Below the pieces are notes generated by a model. It was given only the letters and a program-made list of their open reading frames with translations, was not told the DNA's origin and made no database searches. A stretch of DNA of 64,000 nt, from assembly GCF_963676685.1 (NCBI RefSeq), contig NC_092345.1, positions 30,093,585 through 30,157,584 of the forward strand, read 5' to 3'. The position numbers were made by a program, and so were the translations under genes. Below, piece by piece: positions 13,001 through 22,065 of the stretch. Every line of letters begins with the position of its first letter. Positions within the stretch are counted from its first letter, which is position 1. Source of the DNA: Mytilus edulis. Its lineage: Eukaryota; Mollusca; Bivalvia; Mytilida; Mytilidae.

Positions 13001-13178
13001 ATTCGTTTGGTCGCAGTTTTCCTTGTATCCGAAATTTCACTAGTTCGTCGGCATAATTCACATTCCATTGTAGGTTGAGCGATTTGTCCTTACTAAGAAT
13101 TGTTTCATATTTAAAATGTTCGGCAAAAGTTATTATATAAAAGGAAAATACAGAACACACAAATGCAATAGAATTCAT
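3868..13178 (-). CDS. Dopamine/tyramine beta-hydroxylase-like copper monooxygenase (gene span, 11 exons seen, 3' end missing)
   Basis: Exons in transcript order: 13178-12909, 12508-12359, 11566-11402, 10254-10171, 9706-9527, 8862-8760, 7381-7215, 6888-6706, 6166-6107, 5778(or 5766)-5593, 4021-3868. They give about 567 residues against about 617 in human DBH. Domain order is signal peptide, DOMON domain, CuH domain and CuM domain. Family motifs seen are HHMELFHC (copper type II signature 1), EVHYNNP (third CuH histidine), and HIYASQLHTHMTG (signature 2, with Tyr where the pattern has Phe). The family converts dopamine or tyramine to noradrenaline or octopamine with ascorbate and O2 in secretory vesicles. 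GLQRVQ and LKPDIP segments make it closer to DBH/TBH than to MOXD1. Oddities: the CuM methionine is Ile; the cysteines matching DBH Cys232 and Cys283 are Trp and Gly; and the last two exons do not join in phase. The C-terminal exon was not found. Confidence 0.9.
4185..4335 (+). repeat. Diverged 'TTTCGTCTA...CATCAG' interspersed repeat
   Basis: 'TACGTCACGTCTTTCGTCTATAAAAAATCATCAGAAACGCTCGAA' is a diverged relative of the sequences at 10950-11100, 41015-41085, 50480-50580 and 60235-60345, which share a core like 'CGCGTTTCGTCTACAAAAGACTCATCAGTGACGCTC'. Confidence 0.55.
5593..5778 (-). CDS. DBH-like exon 10: region that should hold the CuM methionine
   Basis: The donor AGC|GTAAGT at 5593 is clear. 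The acceptor is AAAAAG|GTG (5778) or ATGAG|TAT (5766); both are in phase 0 and both have a poor pyrimidine tract. The exon encodes YGLIGQTEFITPQYEVVPIC and FVYNDNYLGPCSR. The residue just before the first Cys is Ile (ATA), where DBH has Met487 in EEMC, the CuM ligand. The two cysteines match Cys488 and Cys503. Confidence 0.75.
6107..6166 (-). CDS. DBH-like exon 9: 60-bp micro-exon
   Basis: 20 codons between TTGTCTTGTAG|GGA and TTA|GTAAGC, phase 0. It encodes GDSLITTCEDSTLDRENITL, matching the DBH 'GDVLITSCTYNTEDR' block. The cysteine corresponds to DBH Cys466. Confidence 0.88.
6706..6888 (-). CDS. DBH-like exon 8: CuM histidine pair
   Basis: 61 codons between TTTGCAG|GCG and CCA|GTAGGT, phase 0. 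ALPRAGIHIYASQLHTHMTG carries the HTH copper ligands (DBH His412/His414), followed by DNHYSPHFQEIRRLQEPV. The frame stays open into the intron to about 6538, but the family alignment puts the junction at DVLP|GDSL. Confidence 0.93.
7215..7381 (-). CDS. DBH-like exon 7: hinge to CuM domain
   Basis: 167 bases between TTTTACAG|AT and ACC|GTGAGA, phase 1 in and 0 out. It encodes DSSGIRLYVTSKIRKYDSG, IMELGLEYTNKMAIPP and LTGYCIPDCTRT. The two cysteines match DBH Cys390 and Cys394. Confidence 0.93.
8580..8712 (+). repeat. Short interspersed repeat, plus copy
   Basis: Another copy of the family at 3630-3770, inside the intron between DBH-like exons 6 and 7. It runs from 'GGCTTTGCTCACTATTGAAGACGGTACAGTGACC' to 'CACTCATGCCTCATCTTC' and a T run. 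Confidence 0.7.
8760..8862 (-). CDS. DBH-like exon 6: third CuH ligand
   Basis: 103 bases between ATTACAG|TCA and AAAG|GTAATT, ending in phase 1. It encodes SVTLPEEAGTPVGGDGW and FVLLEVHYNNPQLSK. The His in EVHYNNP is the third CuH ligand (DBH His333). Confidence 0.93.
9527..9706 (-). CDS. DBH-like exon 5: CuH copper site
   Basis: 60 codons between TCGTAG|TAT and TCA|GTAAGT, phase 0. GHEHLVHHMELFHC carries the two adjacent CuH histidines and the signature cysteine. Downstream, YNGPGLAEGKPPGLSIC has Gly where DBH has Cys283, while the pair equivalent to Cys269 and Cys295 (FHC and SIC) is kept. It ends IGAWAMGAS. Confidence 0.93.
9925..10085 (+). repeat. 'GTCTCTTTGACACA' interspersed repeat, copy 1
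   Basis: 'GGCCAGCTAAAGCCCGACTCCGGTGTGGGATTTTCTCG ... GTTGTCTTTTTGACACAATCTTAATTTCCATTCTCAATTTTA'. It is about 80% like the copy at 10585-10735, and both lie in introns of the monooxygenase gene. Confidence 0.7.
10171..10254 (-). CDS. DBH-like exon 4: start of CuH domain
   Basis: 28 codons between TTACAG|ATA and AAG|GTAACA, phase 0. It encodes STDTTYWWYLTKLP and KRKHHIIK. The family normally has TTYWC here; the last Trp replaces the cysteine equivalent to DBH Cys232. Confidence 0.9.
10585..10735 (+). repeat. 'GTCTCTTTGACACA' interspersed repeat, copy 2
   Basis: 'GGGGCCAGCTGAGGGACGCCTCCGGGTGCGGGAATTTCTCGC ... GTCTCTTTGACACATTCCCCATTTCCATTCTCAATTTTA'. Same family and orientation as 9925-10085. 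Confidence 0.7.
10940..11360 (+). repeat. Interspersed repeat with internal duplicate
   Basis: A segment 'AAACTCATCATAGGTAC...CCAGGACTAAATTTTATATATATACGCC' at about 10940 recurs at about 11320-11365. Between them is 'CGCGCGTTTCGTCTACAAAAGACTCATCAGTGACGCTCGAATCC', a core shared with 41015-41085 and 50480-50580. Confidence 0.6.
11402..11566 (-). CDS. DBH-like exon 3: end of DOMON and linker
   Basis: 55 codons between TTTCAACAG|AAT and GAG|GTATGA, phase 0. It includes NGTTHIIFFTGYEYPRH and GLQRVQILKPDIPDVNIP, a hallmark of the DBH/TBH branch. Confidence 0.92.
12359..12508 (-). CDS. DBH-like exon 2: DOMON domain
   Basis: 50 codons between TTTAG|GAC and GAC|GTAAGT, phase 0 at both ends. It encodes DVHTNNRGYIHIDQNQNY..., matching the DBH segment around 'GQIHLDPQQDY', and contains FDTCDEDD. 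That cysteine corresponds to DBH Cys154, whose partner lies in the unseen last exon. Confidence 0.92.
12909..13178 (-). CDS. DBH-like exon 1: signal peptide and start of DOMON domain
   Basis: 90 codons starting at an ATG (13178), with a hydrophobic signal-like leader MNSIAFVCSVFSFYIITFA. The DOMON core follows: LQWNVNYADELVKFRIQGKL, then WLAFGFSDYGECENADLVLFW. It ends AAA|GTAAGT at 12909 in phase 0. The ATG is the first in frame and is followed at once by the leader, which supports the start. Confidence 0.92.
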
Positions 13179-14666
13179 TTTGCTGCTCTTTGAATCAGTA
13201 CGTGCAATTCGTATGCCAGTTACGAACGTAGACTATATTTCTTCATTTATATGTTCCTTAAAGTTTCTTATTGAGAAAGGCTCAAAGAGCTGAGTAATTC
13301 TACCTCGATTTTTTTTAATTAAATGAACTTTGGCGCATTTTCTTATCTGTAATATGTGTAGGTCGTAAATAAATTATTCATGCCCTTTTTAGACGCCAGA
13401 GGTATCAAATAATCACCATATTAAGTTAAATCAAATCTTAAATTAGATTCTTAATTACTATTCTTTAGTGTAAATTAAAGGTCCATCAATTAGAAAAAAT
13501 ATTTTAATCTTGTTATTCTTGTCCAATTTCATTTCATGCAAAGAAATGAAGACGTACATTTCTCGTTGGTCATTACTCTCTCCCAGACAATGGAACCGAG
13601 GCTTGACAGGTGCTTCCCAAATTGATTCCGGATATTGAATGAGTGTTGACAAGATGAATATTTCTTTATTTCTTTATTCAGTTAAAGATAGCTCTGAATT
13701 AATTTGTAGTTATTGATGCAATGTTTTGTTGTCGAAAATTTAATCAAGTGTTTACAAAAAAATGAGTTTCGTGACACGTTTTCCCTCAATTACCGCTTAA
13801 GTAATTGATGACATTTGATTTCTTGTATATTGCTGTATTTGTTGATTTTCGTGTATTACGCATTCATTACATGCTTTCTGGCATGTTAAACTTATTAGGA
13901 TTGGTCTGGAACTATATTTGATAGACACATTTAGAAAGAACATTCTGTGAGTCGAACTTCTGCGTCCTTTTCAGTATTTTATTGCACCGTAAGAGTAAAA
14001 AAAAAATAGAAGGAACAACTTTGTCAAATAATGCACTGCAGCAATGACTAAATATAGTACCAAAATGTTTTGTTAAAGACCAGACAGGTGCAGTTATTCG
14101 AAAATCAAAGGCATATTCATATTTGTTCAAAAATCAACGGCTTCGGAAAGAAAGAAATAAAATACCAGCACGTGAATCAAAACGATACCGGTTGTTAACA
14201 CAATTAATTAAGTTTAAGTCTAGTACCCATAAAAATGTGAACAAATTTTCAGTAAATCTTTCAAAGATATTATATAATACTACTGGAAATGGCAAAGCAT
14301 TAAAAACAAGGAAAACAGATTGAAAATCATATGATACCCTTATTTGCCCTCAAATCACAATGAAGACTGTCTCCCTCATCAAAGAACCATCCGCCCATTT
14401 TCTTGCATACTACCCAGAATTCACTTATTCGGAGCATATCCTTTTTCAGATCAACTGCATCTCCTGCATAATGTGGTGAATTACAATCGTGACAACCACC
14501 AACAAAATCATTTGCCTAAAATGTACGTATTATCTGTAAAGGCAATAATTAGTCAAAAACATGGCATTCTATTGCGGTACCCTTCTATTGGCATTAATAC
14601 TTTAATTTGATGTTGCGGCTTTAAACACATTATTCCTTTAACAGTTATTTTTTAAATGTTCAATTA

Positions 14667-14833
14667 GGAGATAACTGTACTGTATTTTAAGCTCCGACGG
14701 CATCAATTAGGGATTTGATGGTCGCAAATTAAGTTTACTGGCGACGCGTTAGCGGAGACAGTAAACGGGTATTTGCGACCATCAAATCCCCAATTGATGC
14801 CGTCGGAGCTTAACGTACAATATCGTTATCTCC
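14667..14833. repeat. Hairpin MITE-like inverted repeat
   Basis: Arms 'AAGCTCCGACGGCATCAATTAGGGATTTGATGGTCGCAAAT' (about 14690-14730) and its reverse complement (about 14771-14811) match almost perfectly. Outer arms GGAGATAAC / GTTATCTCC extend the fold. A short second stem GTTTACT/AGTAAAC lies in the loop around 'GGCGACGCGTTAGCGGAGAC'. Confidence 0.8.
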
Positions 14834-15869
14834 ATTCTAATGAAACCGACAGAAAATAACGTTAAAACATGATTTTAAAATCTGTCATATGCCGTCTGCG
14901 CTTGCGCGTACGTCCCATAGCACCAATTGTCAATTGATGCCATGTAAATAAGTGACGTTATCCAATCAAAATGAACGTTACAAATGTTGTTGCATTAGAA
15001 AGTGTAATGACGGTATCAGATTTTTCGGAGTGATTGACTTCCAAACAGCACAGTTCAATATTCGTGATTTTTTTTATTTTTGGAAAATATATCTAGATTG
15101 CTGCAAATATTGCACAATAAAGAAATTTCCGATGTAAAATAGCAAGAATATTTCAAAGTTGCTATAGATTACAAAACCAAAATCAAAAACATAAAGCATA
15201 AAAAGGAAAGTCCAAATAGCATAAGAAGCAACTGTATAATAATTAGCAAAAATGATTCATTTAACTTCAGTAACTTATAGATTGATTGTGTAAATCAAAA
15301 CTAAATGGCTGACAATAACCAATTGTTTATACGATGCTCGTTAGAAGATAAACTTCCCACGAAAAGAGTCCAAAAAAGGTTTACATGACCTTTGTTTTAT
15401 ATATAACATTGTACAGTGTATATTTCTACAATCAAGATTTCTTCTTTAATGCACGAGACCTAAATATTTGAAACTTCACACTTGTCACATTTATAGCTTC
15501 AATGAACGAGCGAAGTTCAACAATGACAAAGCCATGCATTAACCGCAAATAATTAATAATACGTACTAACAAAACAAAAAAAATGAATATTTCATCAGAA
15601 TAAAAAAAAACCTGAAAATCGAATCGTCGTCCCTTTGCATTAATTAAGAATAAAATTATGTATATATACCATAACACTCATCAATAAAAAGCTCAATTTT
15701 CAGAGGGTACCCTCCTGATATCCAAGTTGTTCGTTTAATTCTATGTTCTGCATTGTTCATTTTTTAAGAGGAAGAACCCTAAAGACATTATTAATGGTAT
15801 TTTTCAGTGAGAGACCACGAATAAATGAAAAAATAAAAGTGAACGGTTTACCGGGTTTGAAATAAAATG

Positions 15870-16075
15870 AGCAACACGACAGGTGCCACGTGTGGAGCAG
15901 GATCTGCTTACCCTTTCGGAGCACCTGAGATCACCCACATTTTTTTTGGTAGGGTTCGTGTTGCTTAGTCTAGTCTTAGTTTTCTATGTTGTGTCTTGTG
16001 TATCATTATTTGTCTGGTTGTCTTTTTATTTTTTAGCCATGGCGTTGTCAGTCTATTTTCGTATCTTTAGCCCCC
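15870..16075 (+). repeat. 3' tail of a retroelement family
   Basis: 'GTGCCACGTGTGGAGCAGGATCTGCTTACCC...GAGCACCTGAGATCACCC...GTTCGTGTTG' followed by a T-rich stretch with 'TTAGCCATGGCGTTGTCAGT'. A diverged copy at 59880-60080 sits just after a reverse-transcriptase C-terminal relic in the same orientation, which identifies this as the element's 3' end. The open frame through it (15883-16224) is a by-product. Confidence 0.65.
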
Positions 16076-16667
16076 CTTTTGTGAAACTTGACCTTGGTCG
16101 AAGCTTCGTACAAAAAAGTTTGTTGGCACTACACACCACGTGGTCATTGACTGCATTGCTGTTGCCTTTTCTGTATGGTTGTCTGCGTGCTGTTGTGCTA
16201 ATGTTATTCTTGGATCTACGATAAATTGGCATGCCATTGCATAAGACAAAGGATTGAAGCAATTTCCCAGTGCCTTGGCTGAAATAAGCATATAGAAGAA
16301 CTCCACTTCAAAACAAACAAGATTTTTTTTATCTGTGAAATGTTTGCAAATGTGTCGAAAATGATTCTCTCTGCAAATGATAGAATAGGTAGAAACATAA
16401 ACTAATTAATTGCAAGTAATATATACATATATATGTTTAGCCATTCAATATAAAAAAAATAAAAAGATCTGATCTGACTTTTATTGTTGACAACTTTCCA
16501 TTTGAGACCAGGTGCGTGTTTTTTTTTTTGTTCTTCGGTAGTGAGCAAGGTGGGGTCCATTTCTGGTTGGTTTTTTATTTTGCACTGGGAGGATCTACCT
16601 CTTCTTTTTAAAAATGTGATTTATACGCAGGGGCACATCACAAACATGGCGTCGTTTAGTATTGCAG

Positions 16668-17810
16668 CCTCAGAACATTCCTGTAGGGAAGATAAAGACT
16701 CAGAACATTCCTGTAGGGAAGACAAAGCCTCAGAACATTCCTGTAGGGACGACAAAGCCTCAGAACATTCCTGTAGAGAAGACAAAGCATAAGAACATTC
16801 CTGTAGGGAAGACAAAGCCTCAGAACATTCCTGTAGGGAAGACAAAGCCTCAGAACATTCCCGTAGGGAAGACAAAGCCTCAGAACATTCCTGTAGGGAA
16901 GACAAAGCCTAAGAACATTCATGTAGGGAAGACAAAGCCTCAGTACATTCCTGTAGGGAAGACAAAGCCTCAGAACATTCCCGTAGGGAAGACAAAGCCT
17001 CAGAACATTCCTGTAGGGAACACAAAGCCTCAGAACATTCCTGTAGGGAAGACAAAGCCTCCGAACATTCCTGTAGGGAACACAAAGCCTCAGAACATTC
17101 CTGTAGGGAAGATAAAGCCTAACAACATTCCTGTAGGGAACACAAAGACTCAGAACATTCCTGTAGGGAAGATAAAGACTCAGAACATTCCTGTAGGGAA
17201 GACAAAGCCTCAGAACATTCCTGTAGGGACGACAAAGTCTCAGAACATTCCTGTAGGGAAGACAAAGCATAAGAACATTCCTGTAGGGAAGACAAAGCCT
17301 CAGAACATTCCTGTAGGGAACACAAAGCCTCAGAACATTCCTGTAGGGAAGATAAAGCCTAAGAACATTCCTGTAGGGAACACAAAGACTCAGAACATTC
17401 CTGTAGGGAAGATAAAGACTCAGAACATTCCTGTAGGGAAGACAAAGCCTCAGAACATTCCTGTAGGGACGACAAAGTCTCAGAACATTCCTGTAGGGAA
17501 GACAAAGCATAAGAACATTCCTGTAGGGAAGACAAAGCCTCAGAACATTCCTGTAGGGAAGACAAAGCCTCAGAACATTCCCGTAGGGAAGACAAAGCCT
17601 CAGAACATTCCTGTAAGGAACACAAAGCCTCAGAACATTCCTGTAGGGAACACAAAGCCTTAGAACATTCCTGTAGAGAAGACAAAGCCTCAGGATATTC
17701 CTGTAGGGAACACAAAGCCTCAGAACATTCCTGTATGGAACACAAAGCCTCAGAACATTCCTGTAGGGAAGATAAAGCCTTAGACAGAACATTCCTGTAG
17801 GGAAGATAAG
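16668..17810. repeat. 30-bp minisatellite, about 38 copies, with 240-bp higher-order unit
   Basis: Unit CCTCAGAACATTCCTGTAGGGAAGACAAAG, repeated head to tail. Variants (GACGAC, CACAAAG, GATAAAG, CATAAG) recur in a fixed order every 8 units: 17161-17400 and 17401 onward share the same order, and a related block starts at 16681. Because 30 is a multiple of 3 and no unit contains a stop in several frames, long frames of 333 residues (plus) and 391 residues (minus) run through it. These have no start, splice or homology support as genes. The last unit carries an insertion (TTAGACAGAAC). Confidence 0.95.
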
Positions 17811-18147
17811 CTTGATAAATATGGACAACAACAGTTAGGGAACGACTATTTGTTATTATGGTCAAGGGGAGGGAGCATGCTGGATGTTTTGCGGATTTAT
17901 TATTAATTTTAATATGTCCTTAAGCATGCCTATTTTCAGCTCTTACCTGGCCAACCATGATATTCCTATTCAAAATCCTCTATCCCGTCCCAATCAAAAA
18001 TAATATCAAATGGTTTTCTCCTGATTTAACACAAATTAAAATTGATTGATTGTTTGACGCTTATTTTCAACGTCCAGTGACAAATAGTTCATGCATTTTC
18101 AGGAAAACCTCGAATCTTACAGTAAGGTATATAATATAGAAATAAGG

Positions 18148-18260
18148 AAATGTGGTATGAGTGCCAATGCGACAACTATCCATTGGAGTTCAAATGAAGA
18201 CGATATAATGAATTATAGGCAACCGTATGACCTTCAACAATGATAAAAATCCATACCATA
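18148..18260 (-). repeat. Short interspersed repeat, minus copy
   Basis: 'GTGGTATGAGTGCCAATGCGACAACTATCC ... GGCAACCGTATGACCTTCAACAATGATAAAAATCCATACC' is the reverse complement of the family at 3630-3770. Confidence 0.7.
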
Positions 18261-18682
18261 TAGTCGGCTATTAAAGGACCTAACATGAAAAAAGGGAAAC
18301 GATTCAATCCGAAAAAATAACGGCAGTATGATATATAACAAAAACAATTAACAAATATCGAATATGAGTCAACACGCATGAACCAGTTTTAACTACAACC
18401 ACTGAACTACAGGCACCTGACTTAGGACATGCACATTAAGAATGTGTTTGTGATCGCTCAACTCTCCCTATTAAACTAGAGATATAGACAATAAACTCAC
18501 AAAAATACTGATAAAATAATAGCCAAATAAATAAGGACGAACACATTACTTACCATTTTGAAATATAATTTGAAATGTATAAAATTCTTCGAGAAAATTG
18601 ACATTTTTTTACAATATTTCAAACATTTCATTCAAGCAGTGTAATCTTATAAATATACGAAATGGAAACCATGTAAATGTTT

Positions 18683-19701
18683 CGGACCATATGAGTATTT
18701 GGACCATACGCGTATGGTCATGACCATATGCGTATACTCATATGGTCCGACCATACGCGTATGGTCCGACCGTACGCGTATGGTCGGACCATATGAGTAT
18801 AATACTCGTTTGGTTATTAACGGGCCGGACCATATGAGTATTTGGACCATATAGGTATATTTATTTTTCCAAATTACATTATAAACGTTTCAATAATACA
18901 AGAACTTTATCTAAAAAAAAAACAGTGATGGTTTAAAACATGACAATTTTTTAATTTTATAATAAAAAAAACTACGTAAAAATTTAATATTGATGTCATA
19001 GTTAGTTTTCATCGCTAGTTACATTAGTGCATGTAGGCTTGGATGACATTCACTTCCACACGGTATCATAGCTTTTTTGCATTTGCAAGTTTTGTGCACG
19101 ATCTTTTTCATTTACACATTTTGTTTGCGAGTGAAAAACAATCCTTTTTTGCAGCTGCGTACAGTGATACCGAGGTCTTTGGCAATTCTGATGTCTACAG
19201 TGTTTTTAAGAAGCTCTAGATCTCAAATATCGTAAAATGGTTGACTGCAATACACCATCTTCACAACACAACTTAAATAAACTAATAGTATGCTACTTTC
19301 CAGTGACTTCTTATGTAACAGTTCATTAAGAAATTTTTGGAATTTAATTTTTTAGTCGACATATTGCCATTTACTCGTAATAACAAATCGGTTATGACCA
19401 TCGGTAATGACCATCGGTATAAAATGTGTTTACTTTAAATTTGACAATTAAGTAAAATTAACAATGTGAAACTTCTTATTTTTATTTAGCTTATCTTTTT
19501 ATTATAATATAACGATAAAATTACCTATATGATAGCGTCTTTTGAATGAACGGTCATACCATATGAAGAGTTTAGAAGTATTAAAAGTAAACTGTAACAG
19601 AGTGTTAATTACCCCGACCATACGCGTATGGTCGGACCATATGAGTATATACCCATATGGTCATGACCATACGCGTATGGTCCAAATACTCATATGGTCC
19701 G
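18683..19701. mobile_element. Non-autonomous DNA element with nested-palindrome terminal inverted repeats
   Basis: The ends 18683-18766 and 19616-19701 are inverted repeats of each other with one small indel. Each end is itself built of short palindromes: ACCATACGCGTATGGT repeated, and GGACCATATGAGTAT with its reverse ATACTCATATGGTCC. A further partial block follows at 18767-18855. The interior is AT-rich. On its minus strand it has a fragment reading KTCKCKKAMIPCGSECHP (about 19025-19100), a Cys/His pattern like the cysteine-rich tails of some animal transposon proteins, and just before it VDIRIAKDLGITVRSC (about 19150-19200). Both are broken by stops, so the element cannot be autonomous. 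The family is not identified. Confidence 0.75.
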
Positions 19702-22065
19702 GAACATAAACAATCATATTAGTACACGGTAATACAGACATAATTTGTAAACAGATCTATAATAATACATACACGTTAATTTGGTTCAGACATTTTTGTT
19801 TATTCGGAAAAAAACAGTTATCAACAAAAAAAATAGAATATATACAATGTTGATTAGGTTTTCACAAGTTGGTAAAAGGACTTTTCTTTATCTGTGACAA
19901 ATTTTTCCTTTTTTCGTTAATAATTTTAATAATCGCATTAAAAAAATGGTAAATATTAGCATGAAAATGGTAAAAAATGAAAATTAAATGCGAAGGCATA
20001 TATTAAAGGACTACCTGACTCACTTTCCCTCTTTAAAAATAAAACGGATCCACATCGGTCTATTATTCTAATAATCACGAAGTATGTTCGTTACTCTCCC
20101 CTGACGTTAACTGTAACTTGAAGCACCATGGCTTTTTATGCGCTGTGTCCAGACTCTCAAAAGGAGGTAAAACATATAATTAATGACGTAACAAAATATA
20201 ATTTACAAAAAAATATCACATACACACACTCACACCATAACATTCATTACAAAAAAAAAAAATCTTATAAAACCATTGATGATCATTGATTTGCGTGTCG
20301 ATCCTGTAGCAAATAAGAAACAAGGGAATAATTAAATATGTCTCTCAAGATCATATGCTCAAAATTCAAGAGTAGATATTTTTATATACAAAATGAGGAA
20401 AAATATTAGTCGAGGAATTTGTTAAAACCAGAAATATGTCATCGTTATGGCTTCGGTTTGTTTGAATAATGAAACAATCAACTTTAGGCGTGTTTGGTTC
20501 ATAAAATTATTAAGGATTATGTACACTTGTGTTGCTTCAATGCTAAACATATGGAAATTTTATATTCTCATATTTGGCAAATCGGTGCTTGAAAGATAGA
20601 GGACAATTACATGCAGTGCTAGCAATGATTTCCTTAAAACAAGTTTATTTTCGATATTGGTCAAAATAAATATAAATATGGACCAATTCAAGTACACCTT
20701 TTTGGGTTCGCTCGACTTTAGCTACTCAACACGAGGTATTTTGGAATTTAAAGGTTCTTAAGGACTTTTTGTAAACAATAAACGCTAGCTGATCATAGAA
20801 AAACAAGTGAGTAAACTATGTTTCAAATTTTATAACAAAAATCTCTGTATTAAAGTCTGTGGACATGCTAAAAATTCTTGATTTTATTTTCACCAAATTC
20901 CCTTTTTCTATTAAACGCAATGAAACTATAAATAATTATGCTTTGCACGAAGTTTCCCCTTGGTATCATACGTACAAAATGGCCTATCTCTATTATTCAT
21001 TATCTTTGCTGTTTTGATAGTATTGCTTGCAGTTTGAAAAGTTCATAATTCACAGGCCTCATAAACCTTAACTTAAGGTGTGTTTGAATATTAAGATACA
21101 TGTGCCATAAACATTCAAGACTTCTTGTGAAGAAGATATCCGTTTAATAAAGCTTGCTAATGTTACATAATATATAAAATTATAAGTGTGATAAGGGCCT
21201 AAAATGGTTTAATCTGAGAAAAGTACTATTTAATTGATACAGTTGGTTTCATCAAACAATAAAAACAGAAGCATTTTAGTTTCTCTTTAAGAAAAAAAGT
21301 GTATGTAAAAAAAAAATAACATAAGGTAAATTAAATAGTGTTGTTTATTATGATTAAAAGACGATTTTTTAAACCTTTAAATGAAAATTACCAAACTTGG
21401 CCTTCGTTCTCAATAGCAAGTATCCAAAGCAACATTATTAAAATCTGTACGTTTTTCATCGGTTTTCCTATGTTTATAATAAATAGGATTTTTTTATGCA
21501 GTGTATTTTACAGAACTTAATTAGACAAGCTTTTTTTTTGAAATCATAAGAAAAACTTACTGTATACTTTGACTTTTCTGTATTTTATTGATAAACAGAC
21601 TTAATAAGTTGGTGGTCGAAACGTTATTATATTCCTTGAATAATTACGTTAGGTTTGTCATTTAAAAAGTCTGATCAACTTCCGGTTAATATGAAGCGAG
21701 TCACTCAGTACTCTTAGTACATTATCTCACTAATGTGACGATTTTCCAAGCAAATGAAAAAGGTTCGTCTAATACACAAAATATTCATCAGTAAACATCT
21801 ATATATCTTCACAGTGAAATATGACACATGCTAGTTAAGCTCGTACAAATAAATCATCGTCTTACAACAATCGTTTAACAACAAACATCTATCCACACAA
21901 ATATTAGGTTTAACAAGACAGTGTTGTTTGAAGTAGTTTGGGTTTTTTTGGTTTTTTTTTCACTTTGTTCAGTCTAAGTGGCCGAATGTATGACAATCGG
22001 ACAATCCGACATGCAATCATGAGCGATTTTAACAGTAATGTATATCAACTTTTTTTAATTTATAG

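Larger units (their letters stand above)
13179..22065. other. Intergenic interval between the monooxygenase and KCTD-like genes
   Basis: No supported gene. The mapped repeats are a hairpin (14667-14833), a retroelement tail (15870-16075), a minisatellite (16668-17810), an interspersed repeat (18148-18260) and a nested-palindrome element (18683-19701). About 19702-22000 is AT-rich with nothing recognised. Confidence 0.6.

Noticed and set aside
13458-13652. 64-residue minus-strand frame ending in MKLDKNNKIKIFFLIDGPL
   Set aside because: It is 280 bp upstream of the monooxygenase start codon. No splice sites link it in phase and no domain was recognised.
15883-16224. 113-residue hydrophobic plus-strand frame that looks like a membrane protein
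   Set aside because: The T-rich tail of a retroelement, matched at 59880-60080, gives runs of Phe, Leu and Val in any frame.
16656-17831. Long open frames of 391 (minus) and 333 (plus) residues
   Set aside because: They are by-products of a 30-bp tandem repeat without stop codons. Both strands and several frames are open, and no splice, start or homology evidence supports a protein.
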